NCBI GenBank assembly: GCA_019722365.1
Contig: JADFUC010001351.1
Coordinates: forward strand, 1,550,001-1,614,000
Direction: 5' to 3'
DNA: 64,000 nt
From: Lithospermum erythrorhizon
Lineage: Eukaryota; Streptophyta; Magnoliopsida; Boraginales; Boraginaceae
Part shown: positions 37,453-48,400 of the stretch, piece after piece
How positions within the stretch are numbered: the first letter of the stretch is position 1
Layout of the letters: each line of letters starts with the position of its first letter
Made by a program: the position numbers and the translations under genes
Notes under the pieces: generated by a model
The model's database searches: none
Told to the model about the DNA's origin: nothing
The model's input: only the letters and a program-made list of their open reading frames with translations

Positions 37453-38299
37453 ACGGAGTTTTACTCCTGCTTTTGGATACCTTGCTCATCTGTTTTTGTT
37501 CTCTCCCATTAGTCTATTGGAGTTACTCTACTGTACCGTAGCTAAGGATTTTTATAATTAAAAGGTGACTCGTTATATACACTTTTGTGCCTATTTATGC
37601 TCTTCAATGCAAGGATTGTGCTTATTTTTGTTTACATTTGCCTTTTGGTTTTATATTATTCGCACAATTGTTAATGCGTATAAGGTTCTTTTTCAACATG
37701 AAATTAGCATAGTATATTCTTAAATCACTCAATAGAGTATTTTGCCTTTTGGTTTGATCACATTTGCCTTTTGGTTATTTTTGTTTATATTTGTCCTTTT
37801 GGTTTCTTTTTTGAGATCTTGGATTGAATTGCTTATGATGAGTATTGGTTGAATTGTACCTTTTGAAGCTTAATTTTTTGGTGACCTGTGATTTCTGATA
37901 TCGGTGTTCGATTCGATGAAATTCTTTTGTTTGATTGTTTAAAATATGATATGCCATAGTTAGAAAGAAAGGCATATCAACTCAAAACTCAATTCTTAAC
38001 CCAAACAAAATACTCAAAACTCAATTGGTCATAAAATAGTTCCAGAAAGACTTCCAATAAAGAACGCATTACAAAATCAAGAATGGAAAAAATGCATCTT
38101 TCCTTTTTCAAGGAGGAGCTTTGGTCACAATATTGAAGACACTAAAAAATTCCCTAATTGATAGAGCAATATTTTGTAAAATCAACAGATTATTTTCCCA
38201 GCATACAATTGCAGGGTCATCTTTTCAAAATATTAGAGGCCAAAAGCTGGCGATATGGTACAACAGCATTCTCCCAATACAGATTATGCCACTTCGACC

Positions 38300-41200
38300 T
38301 TATGCAGCAGCACCTGTACAAGCCGTCACTGGAGCAACATTCTGTTGCTTGGCAGCACTGTATTTCTTTCTCGTGATAAACTTGGATTAACATATAATAA
38401 TCTTGGTCACACGAGGTTACAAGTGAACAATGAAGGCATGTAGATGATCTAGAGTGCACTCAGAAGGTGTACTGAATATATACATGTATAACAAAACATG
38501 GTGAATCAAGCTATTTTCAATTGATTATATTACCTGAAGAAATCCCTCCATAGCAACCTATATACAACTAGTTCATTCCAGTATCGGATGAGCCACTACC
38601 ACCACCTTTCTGGTTAGAGGTAGAAAAGGTCCCGTGTGGTCTCATAATTAGCTTGCAAATGCTAGGACTCGTCATGATTTGGAAAAAACATACTTCATCA
38701 TTTTTTATTTGGCTTCTTTTCATTTTGCCCCCTCAATTATCGCTATCTTTTCATGTTACCCCTAAAATTATTATCTTTACAGGCTTGCCCCCTAAGCTAT
38801 CATTTCTTTCAAATTGCCCCCTAAAATCAAGTTTTTCTATTAAAATTGACGGAATATTTTTTAATAAAAGGATAAATTTGGAATTGCATATACATTAGAT
38901 ATTCGGGGTCTTTTTGAAAATAGATTAACAAATTAAAAATTAAATTAAACACCCCTTACCCCCCGACCCCTACCCACCACTTTCTTCCTCACTCATCCCC
39001 CTACCCCACATCCAAGAACTACTACCAACTTTCACCTGCACCACACAAAAACCACATTACATAAGTTTATTCAATCGATATCTAACAATTTCTTAAACTA
39101 TACACTAATCACAAAACGGTCTTCTCAAAAACAATCTCTACAACCTTATTCAATCACATCACTCGCAACCTTCAATTGACAACTTCTTCAAAAGTCAAAC
39201 CTTTATCAATCTCCTCCAATTTGGACTATCTAGCTTGTACCACTTTCGACAAAAATCAAAGCAGCCAACACGGAGGAGATATATGTGTAACTACTGTTGT
39301 CCCATAAACATGTGGTCAAGCGAGAATCTTGGTCAAAATTTTAGACTTTGAAGACGTTCACAAGTTAGAAAAATCATTTATGTAGCTACGAGTAAAAAAT
39401 GAAACTACCCATAAAGAATGAAAAATAAAAGAGTCAACTGAATAGATAATAGGAAGATGTAGAAAAAGGAACAATCTTGAAGTCTATGAGCCGATAATGA
39501 AGGTCAGGATGATGTAAAATGCAATATTTTTCATTGGGAAGGTGGAAAGTCTTTTTTAAATAGAATCGCTGATTTCTTCTTATCCAAATGCTGTGTGAAA
39601 GTTGTGGTAGTCAATGGTAGAGGGCAAGTAGGGAAGAAAGTAAAGGGGGAGTGGATGTTATTAAATATTTAGTTATTATAAAAAATACTCCACAAATCTA
39701 GCATATGTGAAATTCCTGTCTTATCCTCACAAATTAAAAATTTGACTTCAAAATGGGATGTGAAGGTAATTTGAAAAGAAGGATAATTGAAGGGGTATGC
39801 TTGAAAAAATAAAAGTATTAGGGGGCAACTTGAAAAGATAGCGATAGTTTAGGGGGCAAAATGAAAAGAAGCCTTTTTATTTTAATGACTTACCTCGACC
39901 TTGTCACAACATCTAAGAAAGGTTGCTTAGAGTAAATGTATTATTATACCCTTGTTTGATGTTAACTAATAGCATTAGGAAAACAAATATAATGTGGCAC
40001 ATTTTTAATATTAAACTAATATGGCAGGGTAAAAGCATGATAAAATGATGTTAAAAAATAAGAACATGGATCATTATTCTTGTACAACAATTTTAGAAAA
40101 GAGAGTCCTTAAAAAAAGTAGGTAGTAGTTATATGTGACTGAATAGATGGCAGGTGTCTATACCTTGAAGCAGTCTTTTTCAGCTCATCAAACAAATATC
40201 GTGGAGAAAGACAACCCATAGCAAGCCATGGAGAGCTGCAAGAGAAATTTGCACCATATGCTATTGCCATTGTCCTTTGGTTTGCATTATGTGGTTGTGC
40301 TTACATTCAGCAGCAACCAGAGCCTCTCTGCAGAGCTTCGGTCTCTCCTCCAACCAGAGAAGCATTAGCAGCGGACTTCCCATTCTATTAGAATTTGTAT
40401 TAAAAGATTAATATACATATCCAACTTGCACACGAAGAATGCAAAGGAATTGAAAGTCGGTATCTTTTTACATCCTTGGCGTTTTGTTCAGAAGTACTGC
40501 CTAGGGAAAGATAAGCAACAACAACATATTGTCGTAGTTTCATTTACTTATTGTTTTAATCAATTACAGTATAAAGTAGTGGGTTTTGCTTTCTCTTTTC
40601 ATTCTCTTGTATAGCATTTGCAAAATCGTGAAACGAAACTTAATGAGTTTCAAGAAAGACATTCTGGATACTGTTATAGTTGCACTCAGTTGCATTCGAG
40701 ACTCTACAGTCTACACATGTATGAATATAATGAATTAAGATAATGATTCACTACAAGTTTCCACAATTATCAAACATAGTAGCTATTTTTGTATCCTAAT
40801 CTTGGGGATTTGCATTTCACATATCCATCAGTTCCTACCAATGTTGGTTTCACATTCAAAGAACTATTCTAAGAATGATCAGTAGCTCATATTTCCTAAA
40901 GCATCCAAAAACCAAAGTTTATATCATGTCACATTTCATCTAACTCGGGCGAGGAAAAACCAATGCTGTGATGCCAACTTACTTAGCGTTGACCAACCCT
41001 GTTGGCATAAACAACACTATCTTAGGCTGTTGATAGATACCTAATAACATGATTGACACAATGGCGCATTACTTGGAACATTCGAGTAGTACACAATTAA
41101 CTAAAGAAGCTGGAGCAATGCATCCGTGTTATGAATAAGAACATAAAAGCAAGCAATTCGATAATGACAATATACCTTTCCCATTGTAGCACTCGGATTA

Positions 41201-42156
41201 AGGCCAAGATCAACCAAAGTCGGAATCTCCCCAGGCTCAACATCCCCTCTCGAAGGCAACCCTTTCAATTGATCCAACGCCTCAATCGTCTTCCTAACCT
41301 CCAATCCCTTAACCTTCTCCTTAAACCCGCCATAAGTGGTAGGCATATCCTCCAACTTAAACGGCAAATCATCCAAATGATACAATGTACTACCCCAAAA
41401 ATACTTAACCTCAATCCCCTCCTCCTTCATCACCCCCTCGATCTTCTCCTCCGCCTTCACCTCATCATTCGACACCTCCCTATGCGCATACACAGCACCC
41501 GCCCCCACAGCTTTCGCCAACTCCACCAAAACAACCTCAGGCTTCCCAATCCTCACCACAAGATCAGACCCTCTAGCCTGCAAATTCCTCCTCAAATTCT
41601 CAACACTCTCCACAACAAAAGAAGCCCTATAAGGCCCCGTTTTATCGAAACCAGAAGAAGACTTCCCGTAATCCCTAGGGTCAAAACAATAAACAGGCAA
41701 AACAGACATAGACTCATTAGTTGCATTAGTAAGACACTCATTATCAACAACACGTAAATCGTTACGAAACCAAACAATTGAAGCCCCACGTGTCACCACA
41801 CCATTGGATGGCTCAGAGGGGCGTAAAGGGTTGGTAATAAATGGGCTTTGGAGAGGGGTAGGTGAAAAAGTTGACTTCAAGAATATGAGTTTTATGGGTT
41901 TGTGGAATAAAAAGCGATTTTTGATAAAGTGAAGGAAATTTGAGTATGAAATGTTGAGTTTTGGGATTTGGGCTGGAATTTTTTTGAGCTTGAGAATTGA
42001 GATAGGGGTGGGTTGGGGGGGGGGGGGGGGGTTTGGGGGGGGAGAGGATGGTGGATAGGAAAGGGAGATGGAGGCGGCGGAGAAGGGTGGTGGAGGTGGT
42101 GGAAGTGGTGGTTCTGAGGAGGAGTGTGGTAGTTGGTGGTGGTTTGTGGAGGTCAT
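38300..42156 (-). CDS. PHR2: Blue-light photoreceptor PHR2 (photolyase/cryptochrome family)
   Basis: Exon 1 (41176-42156, 327 codons) is intact: a Pro-rich N-terminus of about 120 residues, then the photolyase alpha/beta domain from residue 125 (ASIVWFRNDLRVVDNE, PVYCFDPRDYGKSSSGFDKT, VYAHREVSNDEVKAE, KYFWGSTLYHLDDLPF, LPSRGDVEPGEIPTL). Exons 2 (about 40164-40390) and 3 (about 38535-38636) are damaged by indels and an in-frame TAG, but their segment A equivalents are intact. Exon 4 ends correctly with VTACTGAAA and TAA at 38300-38302. Combining intact exons predicts about 462 residues, matching PHR2 (about 447 in Arabidopsis), which naturally stops soon after LWRDFFRFITKKYS and so lacks much of the FAD domain of longer cryptochromes. 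Length and C-terminus favour PHR2 over cryptochrome-DASH. Confidence 0.88.
42015..42031. repeat. 17-G homopolymer inside PHR2 exon 1
   Basis: An uninterrupted G run, followed 4 bases on by eight more G. On the coding (minus) strand it encodes a poly-Pro stretch (residues about 40-47). Segment A has only the second run. Such tracts are error-prone and could form a G-quadruplex. Confidence 0.8.
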
Positions 42157-42289
42157 TTTGGTGGATGAGATTATCAAGAATGTGGTTTTTTTGTAACTAA
42201 AGAGGGAGTGATGATAAAGGTAGTGAGTGTTTGGTGTATGGTGTGCTAACAAATACACTTTAGTGAAAAAAAAACATGAAACCGTCGTC

Positions 42290-42484
42290 TTAATGGTCCC
42301 GGCTCCATGCTTTTTTACCTGCGAATTCAGAAATATTACTTATCGAACGCGCACATCTCAATCGATGAGCATGGGCTTCACATAAATCAACACTGCGCAA
42401 AACCTCAGGCGCATGAGTTGACCAAAAAAGCGCTTCATTAACAACGCAGCAGGCGAAATCACTGGATGTATTCCACGCCGCGGA
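42290..42484 (-). other. Unassigned coding-like fragment
   Basis: Just beyond the end of segment B, 64 codons are open on the minus strand in a GC-richer patch, with protein-like composition (VVNEALFWSTHAPEVLRSVD, LCEAHAHRLRCARSI, EFAGKKAWSRDH). There is no ATG at its start, and an AG at its upstream edge could be a splice acceptor. I do not recognise the family; it may be an exon relic or chance. Confidence 0.3.
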
Positions 42485-43559
42485 TCACTTCGCTCGACAC
42501 AAAACCTCAATACAGCGATCCTCCTACTGTGACCTAAACTTATTGATCGAAAATGCGGAATTCATAAATCTCTAGTATGTTAGCTCTTTTATCTCCTGAG
42601 ATATGCCTTGAGGCTACTCCCTTCATTCTTGGAATATCGATCAATTTTTAATTTTGATATTTGATGTATGATAATGTTTTGGGCTTGTGTTAAAACAACA
42701 CTTTATCTAATTTGATGTGTAAAGTAGACAATTTTAATAATTCCGAGCGATTTAAAACTTTAAGAACAATTTGAAAAGATAATTATTATAATTGAGGGGT
42801 AAAATGAACACAAGCCTTTTTTCTATTAGTGCAGAAAGCATACTTTATTTCTTTGAATTTTTTGAGATGGGTTTCAGAGGAAAGTTTTATATGGGACGGT
42901 CGATAAGGAGATGGAGATGGAGAAGAATATTAATTCATATTGGTGCAATTGCACTATCAGAATTTTGGTTTTTAAAATATCTACTATATATATTGTATGG
43001 ATTAACAAACATGAGTGGAGAATAATTGGTTGCAAGCTCAGCTAATTGATGGCTATCACAAACCACAACACTTCCTGAGCTATCATTTTCCTCTTCATTC
43101 TTCTTTTTTCACTTTTGACCATCTTGAGAATAGTAGCCACGGGAGATTTATTGGACTTGTATATTAATGTAGATTAATAGCTAGTTGTATAAAAAATAGT
43201 TAAAAGATAAATATATTGCATCGCTCTTAAAAAAAATAAACAGATTGGTACAGAAGCACAATTTGATTTAAGACCCACGAGCATCTAAAAATAGAATGCC
43301 TTGGGCATCGGGTTCACACCCGAATCTTAACTAACAAGCCTCCCGAGAGTTTTACTAACACCTTAAAAATAGCTAACGAGGTCAGCGTAAAACCGGCGAT
43401 TCCTACCACCCACCGGGGCCTAGACTCATTATAACGGTATGAGGATGTGAGTTTTTTACTTTCACAAAAGTCAATACTAAAATGACCCAGCCAGCAAGCC
43501 TCATCTAACGAGCTTCTTTATATAGGCTGAACATTCTAATACCTATCCCAAAACGGTGT
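42485..43559. other. Intergenic, no gene seen
   Basis: AT-rich. The 42770-42830 stretch weakly resembles part of the duplicated segment near 39840 (GGGGCAAAATGAAAAGAAGCC-like). The open frame at 42792-43025 is not protein-like. Confidence 0.4.
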
Positions 43560-43690
43560 AACATTCTGAAGTCTTTAAAGGATAAACCCTACAAAATAGT
43601 GAGTGGGAAGGTTCGAACCCCTACCTCTTCTCGGCTCAAGGCGCCCCATTAAGTGATCTTAGAGAGAAGATTCCGAACTCTTTCTCCCTC
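43560..43690 (-). mobile_element. tRNA-like SINE fragment, candidate
   Basis: On the minus strand, CACTTAATGGGGCG resembles a Pol III A box and about 35 bases later GGTTCGAACC is a good B box. The rest does not fold as a tRNA. This fits a decayed SINE. The ends are not defined. Confidence 0.3.
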
Positions 43691-44090
43691 CTTCTCGGTT
43701 TGCCCGTCATATTCTAAAGCACTCCAATTTCATTATTTATATACAGTTACATTTTAACCCCGGAAGTTTATAATAGCATTATAACTTGATTTCTTTGTAT
43801 GTGTGTGACCTCTTAGGCTCGATTGACAAAAGCCATATATTAATAAATGTTAACCGAAGATTATAACTTAATATATTGATTATGAGTAGACCCTAGTAAG
43901 CCGTCATAACCCCAATGTCACATCGAGTATCCTAATAATGAACATTGTCATACAATCGAACATATATAAACCTAAATTTAAAATGAGTAACCTGTCAGAT
44001 AATCAATTATTCAACTGGACATTATTTCAAATATTTGTATTTCTAACAAAATATGCAAAACGAAGCTCCACCATGACTAATCATGATATA

Positions 44091-44765
44091 GTAAAACTCT
44101 TATAAATTAGTCAATTTATAAATTAATAAACTCTCTAAAATAAGACTTGGGTTAAAAAATTATAAAAATCGATAAAATAACAAGATAATACTTTTTTAGG
44201 GAAATTCTTTTATAATATAGGTCCCAAGAAAATTATAAATTAATAATTCTTAGAAATTGAAAAAATAATTATGACAATCCCATAAAAAATACGAATCTAT
44301 AATATTTTTTTAACGCTCAAATCAAGTTGAATTGGCGATAATTTTTCTTATCCCATCCAATAGTTCTGGTGTTGTGTTTTCAATTGTAACATAAAGTTTT
44401 GGAGAGTTTTAGAGGCCAAAAGGGTTTTCTTTCGCGTAATATGTTCCAAAGCTACCGTATCATCTTCGATATCAACTATATTTACAAGTATAATGTCAAA
44501 TGCTTATGATAATAATATTAAATTTAAAATCAAGTAATAACTATAACTAATATGAAAATACTCAATATTATTTCTGTTATCTTATTATATTTATATTCCT
44601 CTTTCCGATATCTTCTATATGATTCTACATCTTTTAGATCCATCTCAATAAATTTTAAAAATGTACATATCTTCATGTTGTTAAAAGACTTTTTAAATTA
44701 ATAAATTATTAATTTATCTATAAATTAATAATTTTTTAAGTTAATAAATTTTACCGGTCCCAACG
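44091..44765. mobile_element. AT-rich element with inverted ends
   Basis: The left end (AAACTCTTATAAATTAGTCAA, then TTTATAAATTAATAAACTCT) is mirrored by the right end (TAAATTAATAATTTTTTAAG then TTAATAAATTTTACCGGTCC). Similar elements with 'CTCTATAAATTAATA...GGGACC' ends are widespread in dicots. No coding sequence inside. Confidence 0.4.
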
Positions 44766-45300
44766 CTATTAATTTATGTAGCTTAATCGTATTTAGCTTC
44801 TAGATATCATGTATATAGTATGTTGTCTTGTATATCTCTATCTTATCATCTTAGAGTTGTAGTAGGACTACTGTGTTTATCTTATGTAGTAAATAGCATC
44901 ATCAATACATTGTACGAGTTAGTTGATTGTTTATTAATAAAGGAAAAGAAAGGAGAGTTCTTTCTCACCTTATTTTAGCATCATCGACATATTAATCTTG
45001 TGTCGGTATTCGTTGGAATCAACGTCATATTATTCATATTTGATATCAATTCGTAACCCTCATACATGCAATTTTGAGGTGAGGTTTAACCGAAAAAAGT
45101 GTTTAGATTATTATCATGAATATGAATGAATCCCCTTTGGGCGTAGAGTAGCAAATGAACTTGTTTTAATTGATTAATAGGATGAAAATATTAGGTTTAG
45201 AAATGAATTCGTTTTGGTCTAGGTTTAAAAAGGCGAACAAAATGACGCTGAGAAAAAAATTTACAATTTCTACCACCGAATTTAACTCGGGGCCTCGACT

Positions 45301-45470
45301 ATGCAGAAGGGTAGTAGTGGTGGAAGTGGTTGTTGTCGGAGGAGTGTAGTGCTTGGTGGTGGTTGTTGGAGGTCTTTGGTGTTTGGTGGATTGATGGTTA
45401 AAATTTCTTGTAAGTGAGTAAGTGATGATAAAGAATGAGTGTTTGAACTACACACATTATAGGATAGTAT
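45301..45470 (-). pseudogene. Third relic of the PHR2 5' end
   Basis: On the minus strand, the order TAAGTTTCTTGTAAG-like leader, a CCAACAACCACCACCAAG start region, CACTCCTCCGA and CCACTTCCACCACTACTACC follows the PHR2 5' end (42060-42240) with many changes. Upstream, AGTGATGATAAAG...AGTGAGTGTTTG and the ACACAT spacing also agree. Only the first 25 or so codons are represented. Confidence 0.45.
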
Positions 45471-46317
45471 TTTTTTGAAGAAAAATTACTTAATTGAAAC
45501 TTCCTCAATTAATGTATTTAAAAATAAATGGGTAATAAAGAAATCAGCCAAAACACATGTAGATGTAATTGGATAATTTTTTACAGTAAGCACATTTCTT
45601 TATGAGGTTAACGGTGCTAACCTTTTTTTTTAAAGTTTTTCCCCAAAAGATTTAAGAACCTATCATGCACTAAAGAACAACATATGACAACAATAACAAG
45701 TCACAGTAATAACCCAAACATTAACAAAAAAGACATTTCATTATTTCCCCACAACATAATATTAGTGGACAACATAAAGTGGTACAAGAAAACTGGAAAT
45801 AAAAAAGCACCAGCATCGTGCCTATTTCTTCATTACGAAAAGTAAAAAATAAGAACATTTATGATAAGATTAAACCCTCTACTAATATCATTATCCTAAT
45901 TCTTATTGTACCTCCCGCATTATATTATTGTACACAATGACTACTTTCTTATCGTACCTCACATTATATCTCTTGTTTTATATTATATAACATGTATTGA
46001 TGTTTACTTTATAACTATATATAATATGATGTACTCAATACAAACAATTAAAACAAGTAAGCATAATGAGAGGTTCGAAAATGAGGGAGACATCTTATTC
46101 GCTTAATCTTAATGTTAGTATTTAACGAATAGGATCCTCTCAACCTCTCCGTGCCTCCATTATACCTTCTCGCTTTATTATACTATTCATGTTTCTTTAG
46201 ACATCACGACATAGTTATAAAGTCGTTATAATGTAACAATATTATAACAAACAATGCATGATGTATAATTGATCGATCCTAGGTACTGAAAGGAGGTAGA
46301 CTATCATTCCCGACTAC
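45471..46317. other. Intergenic, no gene seen
   Basis: AT-rich spacer downstream of the DUF538 gene. I see no RNA gene or complete element. Confidence 0.4.
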
Positions 46318-46835
46318 TTAATTAGCAAACAAGTAAGAAGAAACAACATTCTTGAAACCAATCTTCCCCATATTCTTGTTCACACAGTCAAATCCACAAC
46401 CACATTGTGGGCACACATAGAAATTATCAATGGGGAAATTGGCAGAAGCAATCCCAACTGACAACTCAAGCTCATCACCATTTTTAGCAACTTCAACAAT
46501 ACTCAACCAGAAGAAGAGTATCTTGACTTGAATCCCATTAAGATTCTTGAGCTCATCTTTCGATATCGTCCCGGTTATTTTGCTCTTGAACTTTAACTGG
46601 TAGCCTTCAATTGTGTAGGAGCAATCATTTTCCAAGTATACCGCGAAGGATCCCGTGGTGGGATCGAGTTCGTAGCGTTGGACTCCTTCGGGAAGGAGTC
46701 CAATTGGGAAGTCGTAGGAGAGGAGAACGTCGTAGACTGATGGGGTGGGGTAGGGGTAGGGGTGGTAGGTGTGGGGGTAGAGAGTAGAGTTAAGGTGATG
46801 AAGATGATGGGGATTGAAGGGAATGAAGAAGACAT
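46318..46835 (-). CDS. DUF538 family secreted protein, apparent frameshift
   Basis: The domain frame (stop 46318-46320) reads SVYDVLLSYDFPIGLLPEGV, YELDPTTGSFAVYL, CSYTIEGYQLKFKSKITGTI and VKILFFWLSIVEV, the typical order of plant DUF538 proteins, a small intronless apoplastic family of unknown function. The only suitable ATG (46835) gives a good signal peptide (MSSSFPSIPIIFITLTLLS) but in another frame. The two frames meet in the C-rich tract near 46740-46760, and a one-base change there would join them into a usual-length protein of about 170 residues. The printed sequence is therefore either a recent pseudogene or has a homopolymer-type error. The C-terminal CPQCGCGFDCV cysteines are intact. 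Confidence 0.8.
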
Positions 46836-46980
46836 TGGAAATGAGAATTTTGGGTTTTTTGTTAGATTTTGGTGGAAGTGTGAATAGTTTGAGGAGTTTT
46901 GGATACCACCAATGGCCTTTTCCTTTGGTGGGGAGGTAGTTAAAAGGGAAATGAAAGAGTCCCTCTAAAATTATACCCAA

Positions 46981-48237
46981 ACAAAATAACTATTTCGCCC
47001 TTAAATGAAATTTTCTCAAATATTATAATTACAAATAAGGGACAAGATCTTATTTACATATTTATGTTATAGCCTAGTTATAATTACTCCATAATATTAT
47101 CATAATATATTATCAACATGTCCTAATGTCTTTAAAGAACCTTTCGATTAAGCAGGATAGAGGATGATATTATCACAATATGACAAATTTTAGATCATGA
47201 TTTGAAAGCATTCGGGTTATGAAGAAATCTTATTTAAACTAGATCAACGTGTTAGTATATTTATCCATGGTAGGAAAAAATGGAAAATTGATCAATACAC
47301 ATAACACATCAATATGGAGGACAGACACAATTGAATGGTTAGGTAGAGTGGAGAGTATGTGATGTAAAGTGTTATAAATTGGGAAAATAATGAAATACAT
47401 TGAACTCTTTGTTTGTTTAATTTAGGAAATTTAAATCCAAAAATAAAGGTTTGATTATCAATGGTGGACAAGTTTCATCCCTCCACAAAACGTTAGCCAA
47501 AATGTTGATTGTAACCTAAGGGTATAGGACTTGCTTCAATCCAAAGTGTTCTTTTGGCAAACAGTTATCGATCTAAACGAGAAGTGCAGTTGGTTACCTA
47601 CAGAAGATGGTTATGTATGTTAAATTAAATGTTGATGGTACAACAAAAGGTCATTTCGTCGAGGTATTTAGCAAGCGGATTTTGTTGTTAACATTAACAT
47701 AACCACTATTGTTACAGCTAAACTATGTTGCTTAATCTATTTCTTGCCAAGATGAGCCTCTAGTCTTCGACTAAAGCAAGTGTTGGATTCAAAGCTAATG
47801 TTAAAAAGTACGCATTGATTTATTATACTCTTGAATAAGAAACTAAGGATACTGATATCTTGGCAGCATTCCGAGTAACTCCTCGGATTATCATCTTTTA
47901 AACGAACATCATGAGGATTTAAACCAACCTTTGATTGAATATATGATTGGATCATTGGAGTTAGTTTATTTCTCACATTTGATTAGTTAGTTCGGAGTCT
48001 AAGCCTTTCAAATTTTATGAAAATGCAAGTGATTCTAATTCTATCAATAAATCCTGAGATGAATACTTTTACCCAGTTTTTATTTAACCTGAACAATGCT
48101 GAACAAAAGATTCTTACATCGAACAAAGTTCAGCCTTCGTGTCATGGACGGCACTCAGCATGGGTGCTATAAGCACACCGAAACAGTAAGTTTGAGGGGT
48201 ATGAAATTACCCAGCTGCCTCTGGGTAAAATGTGCTA
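46981..48237. other. Intergenic with a LINE RNase H trace
   Basis: At about 47590-47670 the + strand reads WLPTEDGYV, and after a one-base shift KLNVDGTTKG. This is the start of the RNase H domain seen at the C-terminus of plant LINE and RNase H-like proteins. Nothing else in the stretch looks coding. Confidence 0.35.
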
Positions 48238-48400
48238 ATCGTCCTATTTACACGATGGGTTTTTTCTATTTTTTGTTTCCATCGTCCTATCTACACGATG
48301 GGTTTTTTGTTTTTTTCAATTTTTTTTACTTTTCGATCGTGCTACCTACACGATGCATTTTTTGTTTTAATTTTTTTTTCTATTGTATCGTGCTTTATTT
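48238..48400. repeat. Short tandem repeat with ATCGT...ACGAT ends (left cassette)
   Basis: Units at 48238, 48281 and 48336 read ATCGTCCTATTTACACGATG, ATCGTCCTATCTACACGATG and ATCGTGCTACCTACACGATG, each followed by a T-rich spacer, with a partial fourth near 48387. ATCGT and ACGAT form an imperfect palindrome in each unit. Confidence 0.75.

Larger units (their letters stand above)
37204..42268. repeat. Segment B: second copy of the ~5 kb direct duplication
   Basis: Partner of 17473-22461, same orientation, 19.7 kb apart start to start. Unlike A, its left side continues smoothly into the rest of the RPL22 gene, so B lies at the original locus. The right end is at TTTAGTGAAA 42268, followed by an A run. 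Confidence 0.95.

Noticed and set aside
41131..41757. 208-codon open frame on the + strand
   Set aside because: It is the antisense shadow of PHR2 exon 1, whose minus-strand frame has clear photolyase motifs.
38300..42156. Cryptochrome-DASH as the identity of the photolyase-like gene
   Set aside because: Total length (about 462 residues) and the short C-terminus ending in TACTGAAA match PHR2; cryptochrome-DASH proteins continue through the full FAD domain.
42290..42540. Bacterial contamination, suggested by higher GC
   Set aside because: The patch is short and passes gradually into AT-rich plant sequence; no bacterial gene is recognised.
43600..43660. A tRNA gene
   Set aside because: A B-box-like GGTTCGAACC is present, but no acceptor stem or anticodon arm can be folded; a SINE remnant fits better.
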